From Eretmocerus hayati (taxonomy: Eukaryota; Arthropoda; Insecta; Hymenoptera; Aphelinidae), in NCBI GenBank assembly GCA_029851415.1, contig CM056742.1:17373380-17437379 (forward strand): DNA of 64,000 bases. Direction: 5' to 3'. Shown here in pieces: positions 30,117 to 42,916 of this stretch. Every line of letters starts with the position of its first letter. Position 1 is the stretch's first letter. The position numbers and the translations under genes were made by a program. Under the pieces are notes generated by a model that saw only the letters and a program-made list of their open reading frames with translations, made no database searches and was not told the DNA's origin.

Positions 30117-31363
30117 CTACCAAGTATGGTGTAAATGAAGGTTTCTTGAAAGTACAGAGCGCACATCTTGCGTGAATCTCAGGGCATCGAGTACGGGAAG
30201 CAGGCTCAGAAGCGCAGTGTCCCCTGCATCACTGAACCACGATTTGATGGGTATTGCATTATCTGTAAGCAAAACAAAATTGATTCAATGAAGTTCTGGC
30301 ACATTATCTGAGAATAAAGTAAGTAATTTTACTAACGCGGATAAGCTCTGTAAGCACCAGGACTGTTGTCAAGTATAAAGATTGATGCTAAATCTGAACA
30401 AATGGCAGCCAAGTCCTTTGTGTAGGAACCCATTTCAGGTGTGCAATGTTGCCTATAGTATCTGCGTTTCAATATTCCCCTGTTGTTATCTAGTTTGTCA
30501 GCAACAGCAGCACCATAAATTTCCATTGATGCAGTGAAAACAACTAGCTCGTACCTTAGAGAAGAAACAGGAAATACCTGGTTAGAATTCCTTAAGATAG
30601 GTCTGAACTCTTGGAAATTCTTGACTACATACCATTGACTAACAATATCCAGAAAAAAGTCTACATGAGGTCTTTTATGAACAAAGAATCTGACCGGATG
30701 CCGGTCTATCGTCACTTTCAAAACAAAGTCTGGCGGTGTGCCTGGTCTGACTGTAGTCCTAGCTACTCCATCATGATGAGAATGAATAAGGGTTTCGTCC
30801 AAGTCCAACACAAGCACTTTTCTCTTGACAATACCTGCAAGTAATCCCAAATGATCAATCAACAGAGTTCTTCTAAGCACAAACATACATTCTGTGGCAC
30901 ACATCATACACAAATTGGCTAAGACAGAATCATTTTTTGGAGCAATTCCAAAACATAATTCAACACTGAAGAATCATCAAAAATACAGGTAGCCCAGCTT
31001 GAACTATTCGCTTAATGGACATACATATCAAGTAAGACACTGCTGAGAATATCGTCTACCTCTAAATGTATCAGTAACAGATGACAATGATGAAAAGAAT
31101 GCAAATTACACTTACTGAGTCTATGCCTGGACAGCGGAGACAGTGGAAAAATTTCATATTTGACGGGCTGCATCTGCGATATCTGCAAGCACAAAAGAAA
31201 AAGACATCGCTGTCATGAGTAATGATTGTTTATTCAAAAGAGGTGCTTTATAGCACCTACTTACGGCTCTAACCTGCTTCTTAAGTAGAAAGCAGATGCA
31301 GGTCCACACACGGGAGGCCATCAGCAGGAAGGCCCTCATTCCCATTTGCAATTGCTTCAGCAT
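30117..31363 (-). CDS. CTDNEP1: CTD nuclear envelope phosphatase 1 (Dullard)
   Basis: HAD-family serine phosphatase at the nuclear envelope/ER that dephosphorylates lipin and so controls lipid synthesis and envelope shape. Exons: 31363-31265, 31182-31116, 30834-30633, 30554-30337, 30262-30117, giving 243 residues (human 244). The N-terminal membrane segment is at about 8-30 ([21 protein letters not shown]). The catalytic [13 protein letters not shown] is at about 66-78, and [32 protein letters not shown] and [11 protein letters not shown] follow. The frame stays open upstream of the chosen ATG to another in-frame ATG at 31519, but the family starts near 31363. Intron 30555-30632 is 78 bases, a multiple of three, with no stop, so retention would insert 26 residues. 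Confidence 0.95.
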
Positions 31364-32860
31364 CTTACGTACTGGGTGAACTTTAAAAATTATCTTCTCC
31401 TGGTCTTGCTGAGTTTGACACAATATTATATCTCGATCATACCGCGTACGATGTCGACGAACTAAGCGGCGTTGGACGCGGGTCGACGTCGTCGCCGTCG
31501 AGCAATCATCTGTATTCATCCGCGTTGATAATTACCTTGTAGTAAAATTTGAGCTTTGGCTCTATTTTTCTTAGCTTCTCACTTCGTTATGACTTGGTGA
31601 ATATAATGTGTTACACAAGCATCAGTTGCATGACGCCAATAAAGAAGAGATCAAACCCACCCTCTTCTATTATTAATTATAAACAAACTGTGTGATGAAT
31701 TTAAAGGATAGGTATATAAATCTACTACTCAGAATAGATGTAATATATGTAGCAGCTGCACACAATATTCTTAGTCCTGGTTATTATAGTATTGAATCAC
31801 CGGGTCACCCTGGTTTTTTTTACACTTGAGATCGCCCATTTTCACGTCTTCTTCTTGATGGGCAAGTTCACTTGGTTTGATAAATACTTTGATAGATTGA
31901 TAAATGAGTTGACAAAAAAAATGCTACTCAGGGATGATGCTCGAGTAGCAGCCAACTCTTCGTCGTTGTCGTCGTCCCGGTCGCCATGTTCCGCGAAGAA
32001 AGAGGGATCGAAGAAAACGCGATGAGTACACCGCGCATTACAATTTGCGCATATAGGTATATAGTTCATGCGTGGGAGAGAGAGAGGGAATTTCGCGAAT
32101 AGAAAGAAGCTTTCTGCTGTATGGCTCCAAAATTTGGAGCCACTCCAAAGCGCACCAAAGCGTTAAGTATTGAAGTGATAAGATTCATGGGAAAATTTCT
32201 AACTCGAGGTTTCAAGAATTTCGCTAATGTGAGTAACTATCAAAGTGATATGACATTATTTTTGTGATAAATTTGGTTTTGGAAGTTGATAAAAGTATCG
32301 GTCCGGTGCGTGCGACTGCGAACTGTTTTTTGGAGTAATTCGGTGTCGGCAACCTATGGCAGAAAAACAACAATCGTTTCCGCTATAGGTTCTAATAAGA
32401 CACACGTACGGGCTATGGATGGATTAAATTGATGAGTTTGCTGATTAATTGCAAGTTGACACGCGAAATCTATAATACCTATCATTTAGATTCATAAATT
32501 GACGAGTACAATAATCGTGCGGCTTGCCGGCTTCCCACTTCCGTTCGCGCCGACAAGAGTAACGCGGCCATCTTTGGGCTTGTTATGGCATTCCTATGGA
32601 ATCGCTTCGGGTTACTTTGTCCGAGCTCCGGTACGTGAAGGGCCTGTGCAGGCCCCACGTGATTTCGTATTGCTCGACGGAATTTCTGGTTCTATTCCGG
32701 TTCTGGTGCATTCTGCTCAGGAGTCCTGAATAATCCCGAATAATCCTGTAGAATATGGAAAATGCCTAAAGATGTCAGAATGGCATAACATGTTAATTCA
32801 TCAATTTATTCTGATATTTTAGTCGATCAACTCCTGTAAGTGTCGAAGATTTCATTCAAA
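31364..32860. other. Shared upstream region of CTDNEP1 and Top3-beta
   Basis: Divergent promoter region with no supported coding exon. Two less AT-rich patches, about 31930-32010 and 32510-32720, probably mark the two start regions. Each contains a YY1-like ATGGC core (AACATGGCGA on the minus strand near 31981, AAAGATGGCC near 32565). Promoter assignment is inference. Confidence 0.4.
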
Positions 32861-35800
32861 ATGAAAACAGCATTTATGGTTGCTGAAAAACCTTCATTGG
32901 CTGCATCTCTGGCTAATATATTGAGCAATGGGCGGTGTACCACGAGAAAAGGTTAGTTTGAAAATAATAATTTACCTCGAATTCAGTCAGTGTTTGGTTG
33001 TAAATGACCAAGAGTTCAATTTCACCACATGTTCTCAAGTACACTTAAGAATGACTACCCTTCAATTCTTGGGATTGTAAACTGACATCAGAGTTCAGTC
33101 ATGACAATTTTTTGCACTCTACACCACTCCACTCCATTTTTGGGTTGAGTGAACCTGTCTTTTACTCACAACGATGAATAATCAAAGCCTTTAAATGTGT
33201 TTTTGGCAGGATCAAATGGATCATGTTCAGTCCACGAGTGGGTTGGACAATTCAGAAACGAGTCAGTCAATTTCAAGATGACCTCTGTCTGTGGACACGT
33301 GATGAGTTTGGATTTTATTGGCAAGTACAATAATTGGGATAAAGTAGATCCAGTGAGTGCTCAAAATTTTTATTAATTCTTGTATGGTGAATATTGTAAA
33401 TTATAAAGTATGTCTTCCTTTCAGGTGGAACTGTTTTCATGTCCCACAGAGAAGAAAGAAGCAGTTCCGAAGCTGAAAATACCAAGTTTTCTAGCTAAGG
33501 AAGGTGGATATTGTGATTATTTGATATTATGGCTAGATTGTGATAAAGAAGGAGAGAATATTTGTTTTGAAGTCATTCAAGCCGTTCAGCAAGGATCTTT
33601 CAAAAAACTGGATCCAAATGTAAGATGTTGTCAACATAGTTGCCAGGCTTCCCGTTTAGCTTGAATGTTGATTAAACTTTTTCAATTCTAGGATATCTGG
33701 CGAGCAAAATTTTCAGCAATCACTGATAAAGATATAAAAGCTGCAATGGGTAGTCTGATTAAACCCAATGAAAATGAGGCAAGGAGTGTAGATGCAAGGC
33801 AAGAACTTGATTTGAGGATTGGATGTGCCTTCACTAGATTTCAAACCAAGTTCTTTCAGGTTTGTTCCGTTGGTGTGTGAGAAGTTTTTGGACTCCTCTC
33901 ATGGAATCTAAATTTCTTGTGAGACTTTCATACTGTTCAAGAATTTAATTCTTCAATTATTCTCTCAATTTCAGGGTAAATATGGAGATCTAGACTCTTC
34001 ACTCATCTCATACGGACCTTGTCAAACCCCTACATTAGGATTTTGTGTACAGAGGCATGATGAGATTCAAACCTTCAAACCTGACCCATATTGGGTTCTT
34101 CAGGTCTGATGAATTTCAGTAACCAACATACCGATTAGTGCTCTGAGCAACTTCACCAAAATAATTTTATGCAGGTTTCAGTCAAATCTCCAGATGGTCA
34201 GGATGTATCTCTCAGTTGGAGTCGTGTTAGATCTTTTGATAAGGAAGTAGCTAGTATATTTCTTAGCCATGTTAAAGAACATGAGTTTGCAATGTAAGTA
34301 ATATTTGTATAATGTGAAGAAGTCTCCAGTAAGAACAAATGAATTTTTCAACTTTGTGTGACTTTTCAGAGTCTCTAGTATACATAGTAGTGAGAAAACC
34401 AAAGCCAGACCTATTGCACTGAATACTGTGGAACTCATGAGAGTTGCGAGTTCAGGATTAGGTATGGGGCCACACCATGCTATGCAAATAGCTGAACGCC
34501 TCTACACTCAAGGATATATCAGTTATCCTCGCACAGAGACCACATCATACCCAGAGAATTTTGATTTGTTGTGAGTTCCACTAGATGATTCATTTTATGA
34601 TCAAGGCCTCACCCTCATAATCCTAAATAAATTATTCCTAGATCGACGTTACGACAACAACAGAATAATTCAGACTGGGGGGACGAAGTCCGTAAAATTA
34701 TAAGCACAGGAATTAGTAGGCCAAAGAAAGGTAACGATGCTGGTGATCATCCTCCCATAACTCCTATGAGATCAGCAAGCAGGAATGAACTAGATGGAGA
34801 TGCTTGGAGATTGTATGATTACATCACAAGGCACTTCATTGCCACGGTAAAAATCATAAATCTCGAGAATGTGTTGTACCACTCGTCTAGAATAAAACTT
34901 CTATGATCATATCTTTTCAGCTTGCTCGTGATTGCAAATATCTTAGTACCACTGTCAAGATTGAAATTGGCATGGAAACATTCACAGTTACGGGCCATTC
35001 CTTGATAGATCCTGGATATACCAGTCTATTGACTTGGCAAGCATTGAGTAACAACGAATCACTTCCAAAGTTTTCTATTGGAGACTCAGTCAAAATAGGA
35101 GATGTGAGTTGAATTTTGATTTTCACTCTGTGTAGTAATGTGTTAGAGTCACTTCTGGGTACCGTCGAGTGAACAGCAAAAATGAATGATTGTGAAGTTG
35201 TCTCATTACCAGTTGAAAAAATACCTCAAATCTTTGATGACTAAAAGTTGATTGGTCAATTAATCTTTCTAAATCTTTACACATTTTGTAACAAGCCTGC
35301 CAACCAATATTATGGTCAACTTCCCAAGTTTATTATTCAAATCCTAGATTTTTTATCAATCCAACTCCCACTTGTTAGCAAGGTCAATCTGAATGGTGCT
35401 TTGAAATGTACGTTTTGTATGATGCATTTGCAAGGCCATCAAGTTTTTGATCATCTATGAGCTACTAACTGCTGCAGGACATGCCTCTCTTGAAGAAAGA
35501 ACTTCATCATTGTTGAATCAATATTTGATCATTCAATGATCGTAACATGTAGAGGGTTTGTCGAGTTTTCCACCACTTGAATTAGACATTTTTGTATAAG
35601 AATCATTGCATCTAACAGAATTATCTGATTTTCGGAACAATGTCCGTCTAAATTACACGGACCTCTTCAGGGCTATATATATGTCGATTTACAAATTCAA
35701 CATCTTATCGATGCGGGTCAAGTATTGCTCAACACTGCTCACTAAAAGTAATAATAAATTTTTGAACAAGGATGAATCAAGGCAGTATGATGATGGGGAT

Positions 35801-38800
35801 GGTGGTATATTACCGATGTGGTACGTACTTATTTTTTGAAACTTTGAAGTTTTTTCACTGTTGGTTGTCAAGCGAAGATGTTAGCGCTGTGACAGGTCTA
35901 CGTTCTGTAAGCGGACGCTTTTTGGAAGGAAGCTCAAGGAAAGCGATCGTTTCGGAGTAGTGAGATTGCTAAGTGTCAGGCGTTACTTGATCAGAAATCA
36001 GCTTTCTTGATTCATTCTTGTTCTAATCTTATCGATGATGGACTTTTATGCGATCTTCAAAAACATGGTATCTTGAGTTCTGTTGATTGTGTTTATGGTA
36101 GTGGATGTTTAACATTTGTAGAAACTCTCGACTTTTCTTATTAAGTTCAGTATCCAAAATTTTTATGTCGTCAAAATCTATATTGTGTGTGGTTTTTGAA
36201 GAATGCATAGCAAGGGCCGATTTTTCGTTTTTATTTTGTACATCTCTCGAGTGTTCTTTCACTCTTTCAATCAAATGTCGTTTGGTTTGGCCAATGTAAG
36301 TGGCATCACAATCTTTGCAGTCGATCTTATAGATGCAATTAGTTCGTTCAAGGATGTTAAGTTTGTCTTTCCCCAATGAAAATATGTTGAGCTTGTGAGA
36401 AGGTATAAATATCGGAATTGATTCGTGATTTTTGGCGATAATTCTTAACTGGTGTTCGAGACGAGGAACGAACGGAAAGAACATCTTTGAAATGAGGCTC
36501 ATTGTTTTCTTTCTCATTGTATTCGATTGTGGAGATGAACTGTTTCGAATCTGATGCAAGCGTTTGTTGATGCAGGTTTTTATGAATTCTGTGGGGTATC
36601 CACAGATATCCATCGATAAAATGTTGAATTTGTAAATCGACATATATGTAGCCCTGAAGAGGCCCGTGTAATTTAGACGGGCGAAACGTTGGCGTTTTGA
36701 AGAATAAAAACCATTTGCTCGACCAATTCATAAGAAGTCCATCATTGTTTCAAATTTCAATTCGAGCACAAGCAACCACCAGAATAAGAATTATCTGATG
36801 TTCCAATCTAATTCATGAGCAAATCCAGATGAATGTGATGGATACAGATTTGGTTCTGGAGTAGCGTGACTCTTGATTTGAAATTTCTCTTCCTCACTGC
36901 TGACGATATCTCTAGCAAATACCACATTGGACTCCGTCATAGATTTCTGCATGTAAAGAAAAGTGTATCTAGTTGACATTCCCCTTGGAAGGTTCTCGAC
37001 TTGACGGAGTGAGAATGGAAACATTAGGCAAAGTTCAATCCATTCAATTCAGTCTCTATATGAAACTTAACCCAAGCAAGTTGATAATTGAGGGAATCTG
37101 GGTTTAGTCATTTCCTCTCACACTGTCAGAAATTCAATTATGATGTGCTATAAGCTCTGCAAGTACACAAAAGTCCCAGTAGAGCTATTCAGAGTGAATC
37201 AAAATCTTATCAAAAAACTCGGAGTCTTCTCAGAGTAGACGCGTTGTTCGTGTAAAATAAACATCGTGAACTTCATATTTTAGGTGAAGCTTGCAGAATG
37301 TTTTACGCAGCCTCCAGACTATCTGACTGAATCAGAGTTGATTACCCTCATGGAAAAGCACGGAATCGGTACCGACGCTTCCATACCCGTGCACATCAAC
37401 AATATCTGTATGAGGAACTATGTTAATGTGGCATCAGGCAGAAAACTCGTACCAACTTGTCTCGGAATAGTTCTCGTGCACGGTTACCAAAAAGTGGGTA
37501 TTTTGGGGTTATTATCACTATCATGCATATCTTATTTGTAAAATTCATACAACTATTCCACAGATCGATCCAGAACTCGTATTGCCAACGATGCGTTCAG
37601 CTGTTGAAGAGCAATTGAATCTCATCGCTGTAGGCCGCGCGGACTTTCACGCTGTGCTGCAGCACACAGTAGAAATTTTCAAACAAAAGTTTCAGTACTT
37701 CGTTCTAAGTATTGAGGCCATGGATCAACTGTTTGAAGTGTCGTTCTCCCCACTCGCAGCTTCGGGAAAGTCGCATTCAAGGTGAGCCTGGAATTTAAAT
37801 TGATCCTGTTGATTGATTCAATTAATCGTCTTTGATACTAATCTCTAGTAATTACTGACAATGAGTGTCATAAACACTGATTATTTTTCGCATCCTACCT
37901 CTTACTTATGATACATACGTCAATCTAATTTGCTAAGTTCTGACTGGTTAAACTAATACGAATCATCCTTGAATTGTATCTGGGTCCCAATGACAACAGT
38001 AATTCACGTTCAAAATTAATTTTAATCTTGATTTCAAGATTATTCTGAGTCTCATGCTTCATAATGTCATGAGAGATTTGATAAAAGCTTTATCCTAATG
38101 AAGTTTCTTTTTGATACACTGTGCGTAAAAGTGCACTTTGCGCACAATTTGTCGACTTTTACTCACAGTTTATCGAAAAGTATAGTTAGATAAACGGGCG
38201 TAAAACCTATTATTCGCATCCTCGTGATGATTCCGACCCTCGCCTGCGGCTCGGGCCGGAAACCCATCACTCAGACGCGAATAAAATGTTTTACGCCCTT
38301 GTATCGAAAGGTACTATTCATGTTCATCTACTATGGAAAGTAGTGCAAATAACTGAAATACTGTGTCAATTCGCAGGTGTGGAAAGTGTCGTCGATATAT
38401 GAAGTACATACAGTCAAAACCATCAAGGCTGCATTGTTCGCACTGCAACGAGACGTACAACGTGCCTCAAAACGGTAACATAAGAATCTACAAGGAGCTC
38501 AAATGCCCGCTCGACGACTTTGAGTTGCTTTCTTACTCAACGGGTTCACGTGGCAAGAGCTACACCTTCTGTCCTTATTGCTACAACAATCCGCCGTTCA
38601 GGTAAGATGATTACGTTTGATTCTTTTTATGACTATTATGCACGTGAAACATTCATCGTTAACTTTAATGTTAGCGGCACGTACCTATAATGAGAGAAAG
38701 TTGATGTGTTGAAAAGTGATTGCTACTTTAAACTGGTTCAAGACCTGTGCCTGATCTTTCTGTTGCGCAATTCTAACTTACTTATACTATTATGAATTAT

Positions 38801-41762
38801 GAGATTCAATTCATAGTTTCCTATGAGTAATTCCACGAAAAAAAACGATACACTAAAAAGTGGTTGGTCTCCGAGTTCTTTTTGATCAAACTCTTTCAAT
38901 TCTATAGGTCAATATACGAATATCTGCCACCATGGAAAAGCTTTGAAGAATCTTTTCGGACCCTGGTGCACTGATCAGAATTATGTTTTGATTTATTTTT
39001 TGCAAAATTTTCGTAAATTTTTTCACTAGAATCGTTACAGCTCAAAAGCAATGTAAGATAGAGGAACGCAGTTTGACGCGTCTGAAAGGTGAACACAAGA
39101 AACCTATCAAAAACTACTTCAAAACTTTGGCTCCAATCTTATCTCCGTTATATAAGTGGGATTCCGTGTGAATCGTTTTTCCATTTTTTCCCCAAAAAAC
39201 TATTTTCAAAATTTTTTAAGAACACTTTTTCTTGTAAAAAGTTGTTGTTTTCATTAAAAACAAATAATTTTAATTTGTTTTTATTTGAGATATAAGCTAT
39301 TTTTTGGGCAATTTTTGATTTTAATGATGAACCTCAACGCAGGAATTTGGGATTCCGAATGCGAAACCACTTTTTTGTAGAGCTGAGAAAATTTCCTTTG
39401 AAATCACTCCCTGCTCAGATGAATTTTGTTGATTCAAAACAAAGTTCCAATGACTTTTAATAGCCATTACAAGAAGCAGCTTGATGCGAGGTTCCGTATT
39501 CACTGCAACGGTTGCCTGGATGCCTTCTTGTTTTCGCTTGATTTGCCCTTTATCATTGGACGCTCCAACTCCGATTCTATATATGTTGATGGAATTGAAC
39601 TCGGAACTGGTCATCTGGAGGAAATTTTTTCAGCTTTTCGAAAAAAGTGGTTTCAATTCCAAAATCTCAAATTCCTGCGCGTGCGCAGAAAATTGAGGTT
39701 TTTTATCTCCAAAATCTATAGTTGTCCAAAATACAACCTACAACTCGAAAAAGTAGATCTAAACTATTTTTTTTCGCAAAGAACACAACTTTTTTAAATG
39801 TGTTCTTGAAAAATTACAATGAATAGCTATTTGAGAGGTAAAAATGGAAAAGTGATTTTCACGGAATGCCACATATATAACCGAGATAATGTCAGAACCA
39901 AAGTTTTGGATCAGTTTTCGATAGGTTTTTGGCTTATCTTTCAAATACTTCAAACCGCGTTCCTCTATCTTACGTTGCTTTTGAGCTGTGACGATTCTAG
40001 TGACAAAAGTTACGTGAATTTCGCGAAAAAACAAATCAAAACATAATTTTGATTAGCTTGCCAGTGTCCGAAAACATTTTTCTAATTATTTTCCTGTTGG
40101 CAGATGTCCATATATTGACCTATAGAATTGAAAGAGTTAACTTGAAAAGAACTCTGAGGCCAACCATTTTTTTGTGTATCGTTTTCTCGCGAAATTACTT
40201 ATATGTAAGTAAATGAGATTGAATAAAAATATTTTTTGTGCTACCACTTTTTACATTGATGCATTCAGTATATAGCTGGCTTTTCTATTTCGTTGTAGTC
40301 TTGAAGTGAACTATGTCACTCTAGTTTTCATGACTATGTGATAGTAATTTTTTCTGGTCGTTCATTCACTTAGGAAACTAGATTGCTATGACAGATCATC
40401 ATCAAAACATTATTTTTGCAAGTATGAGATAGTTACAATTGAATTATATACAAACTCACGTGTACGTCAACTACAGTGAACGTATTGAGCCTATGTCAAT
40501 CCGAGACCGATATTTATATCCTGAAGTGACCCAGTAATATCCAACTTCAGCACTAAATTTTAGATCGATGAATTGTAGGAAGAACCATTCACTGCCCTGC
40601 TACAAAATTAATGGTTTTGTATGCGTGTTAGACTGGATATACGTTGTCAGTTTGACTCAATGCTTTTCTACTCCACCCCATTGGATTTTCTCACATAGAG
40701 AGAGACTGTATTAAAAAATTTCATGTTTATGGTATATTTCATGATCTTGTAAATGAATTCATTCTTGAATAACAATTTCTTGAAGTCTTGATTTGTAAGC
40801 ACTAATATACTAAAAAAGTATATGTAGGATACACCAGTCAATAGTAAGGTTGATAGTGCCATGTGTATTCGTATTTCTTAAGAGCAAATTAAACTACTGT
40901 TTTAGGGATATGAAAAAAGGACAAAGCGGATGCAACCTGTGCACTCACCCGACCTGCCCTCATGGGCTTAACTCAAACGGTCTGTCTAGCTGCCTTGAAT
41001 GTGAAAACGGCATCCTCGTACTTGACCCTTCAGCTGCGCCGAAGTGGAAGCTCGTATGCAATCGTTGCGACGTTATAATACATCTTTTTGAAGGTGCACA
41101 CAAGCTCACTGTTGACCCCGACGAGGTCTGCGATTGCGGCGCTCAACTACTTACTGTAGAGTACAAGCAGGTTGGCTCATTTTTATATTGTGTTGGCTCT
41201 CATTTGATATTCAGTTGATACTCTTTTCATGAGCTCCCAAAATCATTGGAACGATAACTTGGATCTTGTACACAAAATATTTTGGGTAGAATCGAAAACA
41301 TTGAGTTTGTACGGCTCGATAATGTAGTACACTTCATTTTTCACAAAAATCTCTTCAATGTAAAACTTTTAAAATATCTCGACTTTAATTTGTGAGACAT
41401 GCAAAAAGAAAATCGTTTATAAATGTCGTCATCAAGAATCGTATCTTGATACCTAGATCTGTAGATTTCCTTTTTTTCACTAATCGTGATCTAATGTACA
41501 ATCCTCCGATACCAATTTCACTAATGTGCCAATATTTTCGATGGAATGGTTACAGGATAAAAGTAAATTGCCAAACGAGGAGACTGAAATGCGTGGATGT
41601 GTCTTCTGCACGCCAGCTTTCTTGGCTTTGGTAGAGAAGCATCGTGCAGTTGCTTCTAAACCTGTGGCGACGAGAGGTAGGGCTCATACAAAGGGTCGTA
41701 GCCGAGGTAAGCCACGACCCCCCAAGGATAAAATGGCTCAGCTTGCTGCATACTTTGTGTAG
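32861..41762 (+). CDS. Top3beta: DNA/RNA topoisomerase 3-beta
   Basis: Type IA topoisomerase acting on DNA R-loops and on mRNA, with TDRD3. Exons: 32861-32951, 33210-33352, 33425-33619, 33692-33859, 33975-34103, 34175-34293, 34370-34570, 34642-34846, 34921-35103, 37284-37493, 37564-37781, 38377-38601, 40906-41170, 41556-41762; all phases agree, about 852 residues (human 862). The Toprim start MVAEKPSLA is at 7-15, and [13 protein letters not shown] is the acidic metal site. The catalytic tyrosine is Y334 in [17 protein letters not shown]. The C-terminal zinc-finger pairs are CGKC/CSHC, CPYC, CTHP/CLEC and CNRC. The basic tail [16 protein letters not shown] is a reduced RGG region, ending AAYFV. 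Introns 9 and 12 are each about 2.2-2.3 kb and carry repeats. Confidence 0.96.
35641..36700 (-). mobile_element. 5'-truncated Penelope-like retroelement
   Basis: In Top3-beta intron 9, antisense to the gene. The minus-strand frame 36643-36029 holds the end of a reverse transcriptase ([18 protein letters not shown]) and then a GIY-YIG endonuclease ([26 protein letters not shown], later SREFLQML). That CxxC plus GIY-YIG order is the hallmark of Penelope-like elements. The polymerase core is missing. The ends carry the same roughly 75-base sequence in inverted orientation (35641-35715 and about 36612-36690), fitting pseudo-LTRs. Confidence 0.85.
36654..36687 (+). ncRNA. Hammerhead-ribozyme-like core in the pseudo-LTR
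   Basis: CTGAAGA is followed by a hairpin GCCCG-(11 nt)-CGGGC and then GAAAC, the order of conserved hammerhead core blocks. Penelope-like elements are known to carry hammerheads. The inverted copy at 35642-35670 keeps CTGAAGA and the same loop, but its stem reads GTCCG/CGGAC, one compensatory pair change, and it has lost the GAAAC. A one-base bulge at the stem base and an uncertain stem I limit confidence. Confidence 0.4.
38112..38320. repeat. Foldback/MITE-like repeat, copy B
   Basis: Inverted arms about 38167-38214 and 38265-38320 (ACGGGCGTAAAAC against GTTTTACGCCC). It contains GACCCTCGCCTGCGGCTCGGGCCG followed by an ATCACTC block, matching copy A at about 6093-6120, plus a GTGCGTAAAAG hairpin. 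It lies in Top3-beta intron 11. Confidence 0.6.
38825..40199. repeat. 1.37-kb foldback element in Top3-beta intron 12
   Basis: Left arm about 38825-39395 and right arm about 39625-40199 are diverged reverse complements: for example AACGATACAC and AAGTGGTTGG on the left against CCAACC and GTGTATCGTT on the right, and GAGGAACGC against GCGTTCCTC further in. The centre of about 230 bases is single copy. There is no transposase frame. Arm divergence is greater than in the 25.5-kb element, so this copy looks older. Confidence 0.75.
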
Positions 41763-42229
41763 AAGTCATGGTGTTCAACCCGTCTTCTCAAGAGAATAGC
41801 AGATAGCGTTTCTCCGCTATAAACATTCTGCTTATTTGCAGTTCGGAGTGCTGAAACAAACGCGAGTGTTATCTCGTCCAGAAGATCGACGTTTTTCGAT
41901 GCACAGTATGTTCATTTTGTGTCATGTTTTTCTTTTTGCGCAGTTTTCTGACGAATAACTTTTTCATGAGAGTGCATTAGGCTACTTCTGCATCCTAATA
42001 TTTTGCAAATGTTTTTGGAAAGGATCTTGCCCATTTCGCGTGATTCATTGAGAAAACTATACCAATGGTTATTTCATAAAACCATTCAGATGTATTTTTA
42101 GCTATTCATGGGTAGTAGATAGCTCACATCCCAGGGAAGCCATTGGGAACTGACATAATTCTGGGAAATGTTATATTCTGAGAGTTTGCGGCAAAACAGA
42201 TATAGGAAAAATAGTTTGAAATTTTTACG
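41763..42229. other. 3' flank of Top3-beta
   Basis: AT-rich sequence with no coding exon; probably 3' UTR and spacer. Confidence 0.4.
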
Positions 42230-42545
42230 ACGCTTCTATGGTTTAAATCATCATTGAAGTTTTGACAATTTGAATTGGCGCCATCCAATATAGCGGCGGT
42301 TCCACATGTGCCGCTAAATTCCCCAACTGTTGTGATGTCATTTTTCATCGGAAATTCTTATCTGAATCACAATCGAGAGCTTATTTTACTCAAATAATAG
42401 AAGTTCGCGGTGATAAAACGCATGTTTGCCTCAGAATCATCGTGGAAAACATTCTGAAGTCACGTGACTCGTGTGCAGTCGCCGCCATATTGAATGGTGC
42501 CAATTCAAAACCTGAAAAACTTCAGACTCAAATTTAAGTCACTTT
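42230..42545. repeat. Degenerate inverted repeat
   Basis: TTTGAATTGGCGCCATCCAATAT near 42270 is the imperfect reverse complement of a stretch near 42490-42515 (ATATTGAATGGTGCCAATTCAAA). The match extends outwards weakly (TGAAGTTTT / AAAACTTCA). A MITE-like remnant. Confidence 0.45.
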
Positions 42546-42575
42546 GACAACAGAAAATTCCCAAATTTATACATA

Positions 42576-42916
42576 GGGTAAACGTCCCAATTACTGCGAG
42601 TTTTTCGGGTACCTCCGGCTCAAACACCGCAGATTTTGTGTTTACCATAAGATATCGGGCCCGGGCTGTTTCGAGGTTGTTGGTCTACGTCTTGAGAAGA
42701 TATCACCCAATTTTCAGACCGATCCGAGTTAATGGAAAATTATAATAAATTAAATGCCGAGTGAAAATCAGTGCTCCTATTACTGCGTTCGATTTCCTAT
42801 TACTGCGCGGGTATCACTGCGTTTTACTTATTACTGCGTCCCAATTACTGCGAAGACAAAAGAACAGGTTTTAATAAATTTTCAACAGGTTTCAATAAAT
42901 TTGATATCGTTTACCC
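42576..42916. mobile_element. 341-bp MITE with TA duplication
   Basis: Termini GGGTAAACG and CGTTTACCC are perfect inverted repeats, each flanked by TA (42574-42575 and 42917-42918), as for Tc1/mariner-type elements. Inside, ATTACTGCG occurs five times on the plus strand (once near the left end, four times between about 42779 and 42853). No coding capacity. Confidence 0.7.

Noticed and set aside
31364..31519. N-terminal extension of CTDNEP1 from the in-frame ATG at 31519
   Set aside because: The frame is open but the extension is Thr/Arg-rich and absent from the family, whose start aligns at 31363; kept as leader sequence.
32499..32729. 76-codon frame upstream of Top3-beta
   Set aside because: Lies in the GC-richer promoter patch, has no family resemblance and no splice link to the Top3-beta start.
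36029..36643. Separate host gene with a GIY-YIG nuclease
   Set aside because: The preceding RT C-terminal blocks and inverted pseudo-LTR ends identify a Penelope-like element remnant.
42779..42853. Repeated ATTACTGCG words as a CRISPR-like array
   Set aside because: Repeats are nine bases with irregular 10-30-base gaps inside a TA-flanked MITE in a eukaryotic genome.
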